In this document: positions 16,132 to 25,434 of the stretch, piece by piece
Layout: each line of letters begins with the position of its first letter
How positions within the stretch are numbered: the first letter of the stretch is position 1
NCBI GenBank assembly: GCA_017303555.1
Contig: JAFLCN010000003.1
Coordinates: forward strand, 1 to 64,000
Direction: 5' to 3'
DNA: 64,000 nt
From: Planctomycetota bacterium
GTDB lineage: Bacteria; Planctomycetota; Phycisphaerae; Phycisphaerales; UBA1924
Position numbers and translations under genes: made by a program
Notes under the pieces: model-generated
Databases searched by the model: none
What the model saw: only the letters and a program-made list of their open reading frames with translations
What the model was told of the DNA's origin: nothing

Positions 16132-17556
16132 ATGCGGAAGCTCGAATCGATCGGACTGCTCACGGCCGGGCTTGCGCTCGGCGCTCCGGCGTTCGGGCAG
16201 GCGACCGGAACCCAGCCCGGCGCTCGCGCCGCTCCAAAGGAACCGGAGAAGGTCAAGCGCGCCCGGACATCGGAAGACGACGTGAACGATGCGACCGAGG
16301 CGCTGCGGGGCGCCGCGGCAAAGGCCGAAGCGCTGGTCATCAAGGGCGACTTCGACGGCGCGAACAAGCTTGTGCTCGATACCTTCCCCGAGGCCAGGCG
16401 CACGCCCGCGCAGAAGCTGGTGCTCGGGATGGCGCTCAGCCAGAACGACCGCAAGCTCGCCTACGAGCTGACGAAACAGGCGGCCGAGGGCTTGCCGGAC
16501 AACGCAAGCGCCCAGCTCGAATGGGCGCTCGCGCAGCATCGCATGAAGGAGTACGAGGGCGCGCTGCGCTCGTACGAGCGCGCGAGCGAACTCCGCCCGG
16601 ATAATTCACCCGGTTACGGCGCCGCCGCCGAGTGCGCGCTGCGCCTCGGCCACGTCGATCGCGCGCTCGAGCTCTGGAAGCAGTGCACGCAGGCGAAGCT
16701 CGGGTCGCAGGACGACTTCGAGCGCCTGATCTGCGAGGTCAACAAGCGCGAGGATCCGCTCGCGCAGAGGCGCGAGCTGGTGAAGCGAGTCACCGCCGCC
16801 GACGATGCCGCAGCGATCGAGTTGCTCCTGCTCGATAGCGATTGGGCCGCCGATTGGTGGGTCCGGGGCCCGCACCGCCAGTTTCTCGAGAACGACATGG
16901 CGCTCGCGGGAAAGTGGATTCTGCCGGGCGGCAACCCGCAGATGCAGGAGGCACGCTGCGTGGGCGCACTCGCCATCATGGAGCGGCCAACCAAAGAGAA
17001 GATCGTCGACACACTCCGCCGGGCACGCTACCTGATCGATGAAGAAGCCACAATGCCCGCCAACCCGCGCGCCATGGTTCTGCTGCTTAAGTACGCCATC
17101 CGGAGCGGCGCCCTCAAGCGGGAAGACGCCCGCGCCACACTCGGCGCCAGGATCATCGAGCTCGCCAGGAAGACCAAAGCAGACGACGTCTTCGAGGCCG
17201 CGGCATTCCTCTACCTCGACACCGGCAAGCAGGATGAGATCGACCGGCTCGCGTGGGAGATGGCCGGCAACGCGCGCTGCGCCGGCAACCTGCTCGGCTC
17301 GATGTACAAGCGGGGCGAACTGAAGTGGGATAGCCCGGAACTCCAGAAAGCAATCAAGGAGTTCCCCGACGATTCCAACATCGCCGCCAAGGCGCTCCAC
17401 CTGGGCAAGGAAGCGGGGCAGCCGCAGAAAGAACTTCTGATCAGGGCGATCCTCGCCGAGTACACAAAGTTCTCGGTCTCGAATCGCGACAACGTGGCCC
17501 GTCCCCGGGCCGACGCCCTGAAGTCGTATTGGAAGGCCCTGGCGGAACTGAAGTAA
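16132..17556 (+). CDS. Exported TPR-like protein, function unknown
   Basis: A 474-residue protein with signal peptide (MRKLESIGLLTAGLALGAPAFGQ) followed by a low-complexity linker and a long alpha-helical region. TPR-like helix pairs are visible at ~85-200: ALSQNDRKLAYELTKQAAEG, AQLEWALAQHRMKEYEGAL, YERASELRPDNSPGYGAAAE, ALRLGHVDRALELWKQC. The second half is helical repeats without a recognised family. It probably acts as a periplasmic protein-protein interaction scaffold. ATG 16132 has GGGAG eight bases before it. It heads a plus-strand run with the DCC and GHL10 genes, with a 37-bp gap to the next. Confidence 0.7.
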   Translation: MRKLESIGLLTAGLALGAPAFGQATGTQPGARAAPKEPEKVKRARTSEDDVNDATEALRGAAAKAEALVIKGDFDGANKLVLDTFPEARRTPAQKLVLGMALSQNDRKLAYELTKQAAEGLPDNASAQLEWALAQHRMKEYEGALRSYERASELRPDNSPGYGAAAECALRLGHVDRALELWKQCTQAKLGSQDDFERLICEVNKREDPLAQRRELVKRVTAADDAAAIELLLLDSDWAADWWVRGPHRQFLENDMALAGKWILPGGNPQMQEARCVGALAIMERPTKEKIVDTLRRARYLIDEEATMPANPRAMVLLLKYAIRSGALKREDARATLGARIIELARKTKADDVFEAAAFLYLDTGKQDEIDRLAWEMAGNARCAGNLLGSMYKRGELKWDSPELQKAIKEFPDDSNIAAKALHLGKEAGQPQKELLIRAILAEYTKFSVSNRDNVARPRADALKSYWKALAELK

Positions 17557-17593
17557 GCGTGTTTTCCGGTTTGGCGGTGCAGGCTCGGCGCAA

Positions 17594-18145
17594 GTGCCGT
17601 CGCAATCCCAGGCGTTCTCATCCCATGACGTGCGCGCACGGACGTTGCCCGATGCGCAGCATCTGGCGAGCGAAGAATGTCAGGCCGTGAACGATCCGTT
17701 CATCATCCTGATCGACGGTCAATGCTCGCTCTGCCGACGCGAGGCGGCGTTCCTGCAAAGGCTCGATGCCGGTCGGGGGCGGCTCCGCATACTCGACATC
17801 ACGGCGAACGATTTCGACCCTTCGCGTTACGCCCCGATGGACGAGCTGATGGGTCAGATCCACGGCGTCGCGCCGGACGGGCGGCTCTTCACGGGCATGG
17901 AAGTTTTCCGGCGGGCCTATCGCGCCGTGGCGGAAGGGGGCGGATTCGTCGCCCGCCTCATGAGCGCGGGCTGGCGTATCACCGGCTGGCCCGTCGTTCG
18001 GCCGATCGCGGACGCGATCTACCGCTGGTTCGCACGCAATCGCGTCACTATCAGCGCGTGTGCCGCGCGGCTCATCGGCCAGGGCCCCGAGCTTCTGTGC
18101 GACGGCGATCGGTGCGGACCCCGCCCGACGCAGCGACGTGGATGA
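17594..18145 (+). CDS. DCC-family (DUF393) thiol-disulfide oxidoreductase-like protein
   Basis: A protein of up to 183 residues with the DCC signature near the N-terminus: ILIDGQCSLCRREAAFLQ (Cys-x-x-Cys). The family pattern continues with LRILDITANDFDPS, MGQIHGVAPDGRLFTGMEVFRRAYRAV and a C-terminal helical part ending with Cys-rich residues (ACAARL, LLCDGDRCG). Family members are thioredoxin-fold proteins of poorly defined redox function. Two GTG starts are possible, 17594 and 17687; the second sits five residues before the conserved strand and is nearer the family's usual start, so the extent of the N-terminus is uncertain. Confidence 0.8.
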   Translation: MPSQSQAFSSHDVRARTLPDAQHLASEECQAVNDPFIILIDGQCSLCRREAAFLQRLDAGRGRLRILDITANDFDPSRYAPMDELMGQIHGVAPDGRLFTGMEVFRRAYRAVAEGGGFVARLMSAGWRITGWPVVRPIADAIYRWFARNRVTISACAARLIGQGPELLCDGDRCGPRPTQRRG

Positions 18146-18228
18146 AGTTTCGCAGACCATCCCGGCCGCGCCGTCCGGGCCGGGCAGCGGGGGAAGGCAC
18201 GCTCCGGGCGCGGGCCAAAGATCGGACC

Positions 18229-19824
18229 ATGTTCGCGCGATCCATTCTGACAGCGGCGCTCTCCGGTCTTGTGCTTGCACACGCCTGCATCGCCCAGTGG
18301 CAGCCCGCCGACCCCGCATCGCTCGCGCCCCCCGAGCTTCCGCAGGAGTTCCGGGGCGTCTGGATCGCCAGCGTCCAGAACATCGACTGGCCGAGCGCGA
18401 GCGATCTCACGGTCGAACAGCAGAAGGCCGAGATCACCCGCATCCTCGACGGCCTGCAGAAGATGAACGTGAACGCCGTGCTGCTCCAGGTGCGCCCGAG
18501 CGCCGATGCGCTCTACCCCTCCGCGCTTGAACCCTGGAGCGAGTACCTGACCGGCGCGAGCGGCATCTCGCCATCCGAAGCCGGTTACGACCCGCTCGCC
18601 ATCTGGATCGATGAATGCCACAAACGCACCATCGATCTCCACGTCTGGATCAACCCGTACCGTGCCCGTCACTTCAAGGCAAAGTCGCCCAACGCGCCCA
18701 CGCACATCTCGCGCACCAACCCCGGCATCGTCAAGCAGTACGACAACTACGAATGGCTCGACCCCGGCGAACCCGAAGCCGTCGAGCAGACCATGCGCGT
18801 CACGCTCGACATCGTGCGGCGATACAACATCGACGGCGTCGCCATCGACGATTATTTCTATCCCTATCCGAAAGAGGGCCAGCCCTTCCCCGACTCCGAG
18901 AGCTACGCGAAGTACGTCGCCAGGCTGAAACACGATGCGCCCCCGGGAACCGCCGTCCGCCCGCTCACACGCGAACTCTGGCGCCAGCAGAACATCAACG
19001 AGTTCGTCGAGCGCTTCTATCGCGAGATCAAGGCCGCCAAGCCCGACGTCCTCGTCGGCATCGCGCCCTTCGGTATCTGGAAGCCCGGTCATCCGCCGGG
19101 AATCAAGGGCATGGACGCCGTCGCCAAGCTCAACGCCGATGCGAAGCTCTGGCTGAACCGGGGCTGGCTCGATTACGTTTCGCCCCAGCTCTACTGGCCC
19201 ATCGACTCGGTCGATCAGAACTTCATCAAGCTGCTCGTCTGGTGGTCCACCGAGAACACGCTCGAACGCCACCTCTGGCCCAGCCTCTATACCAGCCGCA
19301 TCGGGCTTGAGAAGGATTTTCCCGATCGCAACTGGATCCCCGGTGAGGTACTGCGCCAGATCAACGTCACGCGCGAGCGCGCCGGCAACCCCGGCATCTC
19401 CTCGCCCGGCCAGATCCATTTCTCGCTGAAAGTGCTCCTCGAAAACCGGGGCGGCATCAACCAGGTCCTCATGGATCGCTATCCGACACCCGCGCTCATC
19501 CCGCCCAGCCCGTGGCTTGCCGATCCTGCTTTCGCCAAGACCGATTGGTCGGTTCTCTTCGCGGCAGATGGATCGCGCGTGGCGCTGGCGTGGATGCCCT
19601 GGCAGTTCCCGCGCCTGCCCTCACGGTTTGTGCTTCAGACAAGGCGCGAAGGAACCTGGACCACCTCCGTTCTGCCCGGCACGCTCGCGGGGCGCACGAT
19701 CGACGATCCGCTGGTGGACGCCATCGTCCTCATGCCGATCGCGCGAACGGGTGAGTCGGGTGCTATCCGGTCGTGGGTTCGAGCCGTTCCGACCACGCTT
19801 GGTTCCCGCCCCGCAACACCCTGA
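18229..19824 (+). CDS. Glycosyl hydrolase-like 10 (GHL10/DUF187, YngK-like) exported protein
   Basis: A 531-residue exported enzyme-like protein. Signal peptide: MFARSILTAALSGLVLAHACIAQ. The GHL10 TIM barrel begins at ~38 with EFRGVWIASVQNIDWPS, followed by MNVNAVLLQVRPSADALYPS, IDLHVWINPYRA, NIDGVAIDDYFYPYP, VLVGIAPFGIWKPG and WLDYVSPQLYWPID, all typical of the family. Acidic residues after strand 4 (DGVAIDDYF) are probable catalytic or substrate contacts. The family acts on polysaccharide, in some cases peptidoglycan glycan; the substrate here is unknown. ATG 18229 is set by the signal peptide. No Shine-Dalgarno is evident. It follows the DCC gene by 83 bp. Confidence 0.85.
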   Translation: MFARSILTAALSGLVLAHACIAQWQPADPASLAPPELPQEFRGVWIASVQNIDWPSASDLTVEQQKAEITRILDGLQKMNVNAVLLQVRPSADALYPSALEPWSEYLTGASGISPSEAGYDPLAIWIDECHKRTIDLHVWINPYRARHFKAKSPNAPTHISRTNPGIVKQYDNYEWLDPGEPEAVEQTMRVTLDIVRRYNIDGVAIDDYFYPYPKEGQPFPDSESYAKYVARLKHDAPPGTAVRPLTRELWRQQNINEFVERFYREIKAAKPDVLVGIAPFGIWKPGHPPGIKGMDAVAKLNADAKLWLNRGWLDYVSPQLYWPIDSVDQNFIKLLVWWSTENTLERHLWPSLYTSRIGLEKDFPDRNWIPGEVLRQINVTRERAGNPGISSPGQIHFSLKVLLENRGGINQVLMDRYPTPALIPPSPWLADPAFAKTDWSVLFAADGSRVALAWMPWQFPRLPSRFVLQTRREGTWTTSVLPGTLAGRTIDDPLVDAIVLMPIARTGESGAIRSWVRAVPTTLGSRPATP

Positions 19825-19882
19825 TCCGCAAACAGTTGCCACGCCCCGCGAGGAACCCACTGAAGCTCGCGAGTTCGAAGAG

Positions 19883-20056
19883 TCAGGTTCCGAATGACCT
19901 TTCAATCTGCCGCTTGCCAAATTGCGTCACACACGACTGGATGTTCGTGTGGTAGTCGGCGAGTTGCTGCTCCATCCCACTCAAGCGTTCCCGGGCACCC
20001 GTGAGATCCCTTTCCAATTCCGCAAGCGACATATCCGATGGTGCTTTGCTTGTCAT
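19883..20056 (-). CDS. Small coiled-coil protein, hypothetical
   Basis: A predicted 57-residue protein, MTSKAPSDMSLAELERDLTG onward, mostly one amphipathic helix (ARERLSGMEQQLADYHTNI) with a basic end. ATG 20056 has an AAAGGGG stretch about 10 bases upstream. The frame is short and could be spurious, but the helical periodicity and ribosome binding site support it. Confidence 0.4.
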   Translation of the reverse strand: MTSKAPSDMSLAELERDLTGARERLSGMEQQLADYHTNIQSCVTQFGKRQIERSFGT

Positions 20057-20180
20057 TTCGTCGAACCCCTTTCTCCCCGGTCTTACCAGACGTGAACCGG
20101 GCGAACCGCCGAAGGACGGTTCTCCATTCCATGAGGACAAGATCCACTGAGAACCACGGCAACCTACACCGGCGTAGTGC

Positions 20181-21032
20181 CTATCGAATGAATCTCGCCA
20201 AATACACCCCGGCGATCACAGCGATCAGCGCGATAGACAGGGCAAAGGCCAGACGCACGACTGCTCGCGGGCTTGCGAAGAACGACCACACAGTAAAGCG
20301 GCTTGTCCAACCGGCAGGAGCAACCAATGTCTGCGCCGATCCGCACTCAGAACAAACCCATTGTGTCGAATCTCCGAGCCGCGAATAGCCGCAATTTCCA
20401 CACCGCTGGAATTCCTGCCGAAAAGATCGCCGAAAGCTCTGGACGATCAGAGGGATGAACACCAAGGCCGTCGCGATTGGAAGCATCGCGAACCAATTGA
20501 ACAACAGACCTCTCCAGAGAACGCGCGTCGGCCATATAGGTGTTTCACCTACCCCCGGAAGAAAGCTGATCTTGGCGCCGTACACGATTCTCGGCACGAA
20601 CGTAGCCTTCGCCTTATCGCCCTCCCAAATCACGCGGTAAGCGAGTAACGGCTTGGGCCAACCAATTCCAATATCATCGACAAAGACCGATTCAGACGGC
20701 TTTCCGTCTGGCTGGTGCAAGAGCGTTTGCTCAGCGACGACTGTCCAGTTCGGCAACGCCTCCGCACCGTCAAATGCTCCGGTGGCCGCACCGTCCGTGC
20801 TCTGCCACAACTGTGTTCGGACGTGAAGGACGAGCGGACGCGAATAAATTGTCACAAACCACGACGTTTGCTCAGCAGCCAGCCTTCCCGTGAACTTCGT
20901 TTCCGTAAAGGGCAACTGCTGGAAGCGGGATGACATCACGAAAAAACACGGCAATACCGCCACGAGCGCCGCGAACACGGCAGCGACGCCCGCTGCCAAA
21001 ACGATCAAACGCAGGATCCGATTCAAGGGCAT
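20181..21032 (-). CDS. Membrane protein with zinc-ribbon-like CxxC pair, unknown function
   Basis: A 283-residue protein. A membrane segment lies at ~5-35 (RLIVLAAGVAAVFAALVAVLPCFFV), then an extracytoplasmic domain to ~175. A second segment (LFNWFAMLPIATALVFIPLIV) leads to a rubredoxin/zinc-ribbon knuckle CGNCGYSRLG...CSECG at ~225-250. The last segment is at ~260-283 (LAFALSIALIAVIAGVYLARF). The start overlaps the stop of the upstream Cys-rich gene by 10 bases, which supports the start and translational coupling. Similar membrane proteins with CGxCGY...CxECG motifs are frequent in planctomycetes. Composition is less G+C-rich than the surroundings. Confidence 0.65.
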   Translation of the reverse strand: MPLNRILRLIVLAAGVAAVFAALVAVLPCFFVMSSRFQQLPFTETKFTGRLAAEQTSWFVTIYSRPLVLHVRTQLWQSTDGAATGAFDGAEALPNWTVVAEQTLLHQPDGKPSESVFVDDIGIGWPKPLLAYRVIWEGDKAKATFVPRIVYGAKISFLPGVGETPIWPTRVLWRGLLFNWFAMLPIATALVFIPLIVQSFRRSFRQEFQRCGNCGYSRLGDSTQWVCSECGSAQTLVAPAGWTSRFTVWSFFASPRAVVRLAFALSIALIAVIAGVYLARFIR

Positions 21033-21484
21033 GCAGGTGACCACATTGTCCACCCACTCGGCGCAATACTGGAGCACGAGGCGATCGGCAGCGAAAGACA
21101 CGACGGCGAACCCGGACACACCACAGGAGTCGGTGGAGGATAAGCGACGGAAAACAGGCAAGACGAAGCTGAGCCATAACCAAAACCAATCCGCGACTGA
21201 GAGCATGTGGTAACAACGCAGTTCGAATCCGTCTTCTTTCGAACGCGACTCTGAGAAAATGTTCTCTTGGGTTTGTATTGGCAGTTGTAAACGAGTGACC
21301 CACCACTGGCGCTTACCAATTCCGGTGCACCTGAAACGACATCCCACGTGCAACCACCCGGAATTATTTTTCCGTTAATGTAGACCGTCGACGACGTGCA
21401 GCCACCAGCGCAAGAAGAGGAGTAGGATGCCATTTGTTGCAGCACCGAGATGGATTCTGCCTCTGTTTCTACCGTTTGATCCAT
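21023..21484 (-). CDS. Cysteine-rich small protein, unknown
   Basis: A 153-residue protein, MDQTVETEAESISVLQQMAS then CAGGCTSSTVYINGKIIPGGCTWD, with 14 or so cysteines and Ser/Pro-rich C-terminal half. It starts three bases after the stop of the upstream gene and its end overlaps the next start, so all three are one transcription unit. There is no obvious signal peptide. The C-terminal half (CSQSRIGFGYGSASSCLF) is of unusual composition and could be the shadow of a longer reading of the following gene, so only the first ~80 residues look convincing. No family recognised. Confidence 0.45.
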   Translation of the reverse strand: MDQTVETEAESISVLQQMASYSSSCAGGCTSSTVYINGKIIPGGCTWDVVSGAPELVSASGGSLVYNCQYKPKRTFSQSRVRKKTDSNCVVTTCSQSRIGFGYGSASSCLFSVAYPPPTPVVCPGSPSCLSLPIASCSSIAPSGWTMWSPACP

Positions 21485-21487
21485 CGC

Positions 21488-22075
21488 TCACTCCACCGAT
21501 TCGAGCATTGGCCTGAGCTCCGCCGAATCAGGACATGGCTCGTCAGACTCTCCCCCGCCATCGCCCGGCCGCAGTACAGCCACCGGGTACCCTAGTTCTT
21601 GAAGCATTGACACCAAGGCTGCTGGATAATCACTTTCCATTACGGGCTCAAACAGCGGGTCATCCGTGAGCATTCCCGCCATGTACGGTGTTGGAGGGCG
21701 CAAGGCATTGTCGTCGTGCCATGGTAAATCTTCTTCAAGCAGCCACAGCGCATCGTCATCATCCGACACCTGCAAAATCATTTTCGCGCTGTAAACCGCC
21801 CGACCGCGAGTAGTGTTGCGCCAAGACCATGCCTCCAGGTCATTTCCGTTTCGCATGAACATCACAGTGTTCAGATTGTCGCCGATTGTGGCATCCGGCT
21901 TGGCAATTGCGACGATTGCATCGACAAGCCCCGTCGTCGGGTCGTTGACCGCGATGTAGTTCCAACTTTCGTCGTCAAAGTGGTATTCACTCAGCCGCCG
22001 GACGATTTCATCGTCCGCTAGCGCCGCCGAGCTTACGCAAGCCGCCAAGTAAAGAGACAAGACGCCCCGCTTCAT
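21488..22075 (-). CDS. Exported hypothetical protein, first gene of a three-gene cluster
   Basis: A 195-residue protein with signal peptide MKRGVLSLYLAACVSSAALA and an acidic mature part (HFDDESWNYIAVNDPTTG, VSDDDDALWLLEEDLPWHDD, DDPLFEPVMESDY). A textbook AGGAGG lies seven bases before ATG 22075. It heads a tight unit with the Cys-rich and membrane protein genes. No domain recognised. Confidence 0.65.
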   Translation of the reverse strand: MKRGVLSLYLAACVSSAALADDEIVRRLSEYHFDDESWNYIAVNDPTTGLVDAIVAIAKPDATIGDNLNTVMFMRNGNDLEAWSWRNTTRGRAVYSAKMILQVSDDDDALWLLEEDLPWHDDNALRPPTPYMAGMLTDDPLFEPVMESDYPAALVSMLQELGYPVAVLRPGDGGGESDEPCPDSAELRPMLESVE

Positions 22076-22464
22076 ACAGCCTCCTGCGGACAAGCCGCAC
22101 GTGGACTGCCCCCAACTTGATGCTTCAACGCACGCGCCACACTTGCAGCACGGTCTAGTTCGGAAAGAATACCAGCTCATCCCCCTTCGTCAACCTCTCA
22201 CCACACATTTAGCACTCGACAAACCCCCTCCCACACAAGGAGGCTAATTGGTCCAGGATTGCAGAGGCCTCGCACGCTGGGATCGTTCGAGCGTTTGAGA
22301 AACAACCCCGAAATGAACCGCGCGGCTCGTGAAGATTGAAACCCGGCGCGGTCCGTTCCCAGTTATTCGCGCCGGATTCTCGCGCCAGTCGCCAGATCCG
22401 GGGGGCCGTCGAGTATCTTGGTCCGTCTGGTTTGCTCGGGTTTCCGGGTCCGCGGGAGTGAGCG
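22076..22464. other. Intergenic region between divergent units
   Basis: 389 bases with no convincing gene. It must contain the promoter of the minus-strand three-gene cluster and of the plus-strand propeller-cytochrome gene. No palindromic repeat of the dispersed families was found. The right end holds GGGAG (22455-22459) as ribosome binding site. Confidence 0.5.
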
Positions 22465-25422
22465 ATGAAGCATTGGAAGGAAATCTCGTACGCCGGTTTC
22501 TTCGGGCTGGCGTGCATCGCGATGGCCGGTGCGCTCGTGATTCAGAGCGATCCGTTCGGCGACCGCTATTTCAACAGCCCCTTCGTCAACTGGGAAAGCC
22601 CGCACATCCACCCGCTCGACAAGACCCCCAGCGGCAATCGCCTGCTCGCCGTCAACACCGCCGACAACCGGCTCGAAGTCTTCGATATCAGCAGCGGCAT
22701 CCCCTACGCCATCGGCTCGATCCCCGTCGGGCTCGATCCCGTCAGCGTCCGCGCCCGCACCGAAACCGAAGCCTGGGTTGTGAACAGAATCAGCGACACC
22801 GTCAGCGTCGTTGATCTCACCACCATGAACGTGGTGCGCACGATCCCCACCAAGGACGAGCCCGCCGACGTTGTCTTCGCCGGAGCCCCCCAGCGCGCGT
22901 TCGTCACTTCTTCCGTGGCCAAGGTGGTGCAGGTTTTCAGCATCACCGGTTCGGACGCTCCGATCACCGAAGTTCCCATCAAGGGCGAATCGCCGCGTGC
23001 GATGGCCGTCAGCCCGGACGGCTCGACGGTGTACGCCGCGGTCTTTGAATCCGGCAACGGGACAACCGTGCTCGGAGGCGGCGCCACCGCCGGCATCAAC
23101 GGCGCGGTGCTCTCGTTTCCGCCCAATGTCGTGACCGACGCTTCGGGCCCCTACGGCGGCGTCAACCCGCCCCCCAACTTCGGCACGATCTTCGTCCCCG
23201 CCCAGAATCCCGCGGCGGGCACCCCTCCGGCGGTGGGGCTCATCGTTCGCGACAACGGCAGCGGCAACTGGTTCGATGACAACAACGCCGACTGGACCGA
23301 TCTGGTCTCGGGCGCGAACGCCGACAAGTCCGGCCGCCCCGTCGGCTGGAAGCTTCTCGACAACGATCTCGCCTCGATCAACGCCAACACGCTTTCCATC
23401 GGCTACGCGAAGCGCCTGATGAACCTCTGCATGAGTGTCGGCGTGAATCCCGCCACGGGCGAGATCGCCGTCATCGGAACCGAGGCGATCAACCACGTTC
23501 GCTACGAACCAAACATCAAGGGCCGCTTCATCCGCGTGCACATGGCCACGGTGAACCCCGGCACGCTCGCATCGGCCGTTTCCGACCTCAACCCGCACCT
23601 CACCTACGAAACTTCGAGCATCCCGTTCGCCGAGCGTGAGCAGTCGATCGGCGACCCGCGTGCCATCGTCTGGAACAACGCCGGAACCGCCGCATACATC
23701 GCGGGCATGGGCTCGAACAACGTCATCGTCGTGAATCACGCCGGCGAACGTGTCGGCCCGCAGCAGACCATCCCCGTCGGCGAAGGGCCGACCGGCCTCG
23801 CGCTCGATGAGGCGCGCGATCGCCTCTACGTCATGAACAAGTTCTCCGGCGCAATCTCGGTTGTCTCGCTCTCAACCCAAGCCGAAATCCTCCGCGTGCC
23901 GTTCTACGACCCGACCCCCGACGAGATCAGAAACGGCCGCCGTCACCTGTACAACACGCACCTCACCTCGGGCCTCGGCCAGATCTCCTGCGCCTCCTGC
24001 CACGTCGATGGAACGATGGATCGCCTCGCGTGGGACCTGGGCGACCCCAGCGGCGTCACCGAGCCGCTCACCGGGCTCAACCTCGGCATGGGCCTCCCCG
24101 GCCTGACCACCGGCTTCGAAGATTTTCACCCGATGAAGGGCCCGATGACCACGCAAACACTGCAGGACATCGTGGGCCACGAGCCGCATCACTGGCGGGG
24201 CGATCGCGCCGGCTTCGAGGCCTTTGCAAACGCCTTCTTCGCGCTCCAGGGCAGCGACGGACCGCTGCCGCAGCATCTGATGCAGGAATTCGAATCCTTC
24301 ATCGCGACGATCACGATTCCGCCCAATCCCTTCCGCAATCTCGACAACTCGCTTCCCACCAATCTGCCCCTTCCCGGTCACTACACAACCGGCCGCTTCG
24401 GTGCCGCGGGTCAACCACTGCCGAACGGCAATGCTTCGCAAGGGCTCTCCATCTTCCGCAGCGGCAACCGGCGCCTCGATGGCGGCCTTCTTTCCTGCGT
24501 TGCGTGCCACACCGTGCCCACCGGCATGGGCACCGACTCACGCTGGACCGGCACGCAGTACGTCCCACTGACCGCGGGCCCGAACGGCGAGCGCCACCAC
24601 GCCGTGGTCTCGGTCGATGGCTCGACCAACGTCACGATGAAGGTGCCGCAGCTCCGCAACCAGTACAAGAAAACCGGCTTCAACGCGACGCAGCTCGAGA
24701 ACACCTCCGGCTTCGGTCTGCTCCACGACGGCTCGATCGACTCCATCGAGCGCTTCGTCGCCGAGCCCGTTTTCAATGTCTTCAGCGATCAGGAAGTCGC
24801 CAACCTCACGGCGCTCATGCTCTCCTTCTCGGGTTCCGACTTCGCAAGCAGCGGCACAAGCAACCCGCTCGATCCCCCCGGCCCGCTCAGCCGCGACACG
24901 CACGCCGCCGTCGGCAAGCAGACCACGCTCGTGAGCCTCGGAAGCGCCAGCGCCGAGCAGCTCGCGCTCATCGCGCAGTTCGAGAGTCTGGCCAGCTTCG
25001 CCAAGGTCGGCCTCGTTGTGAAGGGCCGCGTGAGCGGCGTCGTCCGTGGCTGGGCCTACAGCGGCGGCATGTTCAAGGCCGACAAGCAAGGCCCGCTCGT
25101 CTCTCTCGCTTCCGTCAAGGCGCTCGCCTCACCCGGCAACGAACAGACGTGGATGATCGTCCCCAAAGGCAGCGAAACCCGCATCGGAATCGATCGTGAT
25201 TCCGACGGCATCCTCGACGGCGACGAGGCCGGCCCCTGCACAGGCGACCTCAACGCCGACGGCATGGTGGACGATGCCGACTTCCAGATCTTCATCGCCA
25301 GCTACGACCAGCTCGTTGTTCCGCCCGCAAGCATGGACGCAGACCTGAACCGCGACGCGCTCGTGGACGATGCCGACTTTGTCCTCTTCCTGGTCGGTTA
25401 CAACCAGTTGCTGTGCCCGTGA
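22465..25422 (+). CDS. YVTN beta-propeller / di-haem cytochrome c protein with dockerin-like tail
   Basis: A 985-residue exported protein. An N-terminal membrane/signal segment (FFGLACIAMAGALVI) is followed by a YVTN-type beta-propeller at ~45-490 with repeats such as LLAVNTADNRLEVFDISSG, EAWVVNRISDTVSVVDLTT, TAAYIAGMGSNNVIVVN and RLYVMNKFSGAISVVSL. Two haem c sites follow: CASCH at 509-513 and CVACH at 678-682, in a layout like di-haem peroxidase/MauG relatives. The end (~925-985) has two dockerin-like repeats (DLNADGMVDDADF, DLNRDALVDDADF) and QLLCP; the first repeat lacks the usual Cys pair. It is probably a periplasmic or surface redox protein. Joining haem c and the dockerin-type tail is unusual. 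GGGAG precedes the start by five bases. Confidence 0.85.
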   Translation: MKHWKEISYAGFFGLACIAMAGALVIQSDPFGDRYFNSPFVNWESPHIHPLDKTPSGNRLLAVNTADNRLEVFDISSGIPYAIGSIPVGLDPVSVRARTETEAWVVNRISDTVSVVDLTTMNVVRTIPTKDEPADVVFAGAPQRAFVTSSVAKVVQVFSITGSDAPITEVPIKGESPRAMAVSPDGSTVYAAVFESGNGTTVLGGGATAGINGAVLSFPPNVVTDASGPYGGVNPPPNFGTIFVPAQNPAAGTPPAVGLIVRDNGSGNWFDDNNADWTDLVSGANADKSGRPVGWKLLDNDLASINANTLSIGYAKRLMNLCMSVGVNPATGEIAVIGTEAINHVRYEPNIKGRFIRVHMATVNPGTLASAVSDLNPHLTYETSSIPFAEREQSIGDPRAIVWNNAGTAAYIAGMGSNNVIVVNHAGERVGPQQTIPVGEGPTGLALDEARDRLYVMNKFSGAISVVSLSTQAEILRVPFYDPTPDEIRNGRRHLYNTHLTSGLGQISCASCHVDGTMDRLAWDLGDPSGVTEPLTGLNLGMGLPGLTTGFEDFHPMKGPMTTQTLQDIVGHEPHHWRGDRAGFEAFANAFFALQGSDGPLPQHLMQEFESFIATITIPPNPFRNLDNSLPTNLPLPGHYTTGRFGAAGQPLPNGNASQGLSIFRSGNRRLDGGLLSCVACHTVPTGMGTDSRWTGTQYVPLTAGPNGERHHAVVSVDGSTNVTMKVPQLRNQYKKTGFNATQLENTSGFGLLHDGSIDSIERFVAEPVFNVFSDQEVANLTALMLSFSGSDFASSGTSNPLDPPGPLSRDTHAAVGKQTTLVSLGSASAEQLALIAQFESLASFAKVGLVVKGRVSGVVRGWAYSGGMFKADKQGPLVSLASVKALASPGNEQTWMIVPKGSETRIGIDRDSDGILDGDEAGPCTGDLNADGMVDDADFQIFIASYDQLVVPPASMDADLNRDALVDDADFVLFLVGYNQLLCP

Positions 25423-25434
25423 GCGGAGCGGGCC

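Noticed and set aside
22209..22517. Minus-strand frame in the intergenic region before the propeller-cytochrome gene
   Set aside because: No ribosome binding site, overlaps the start of the propeller-cytochrome gene, composition not protein-like.
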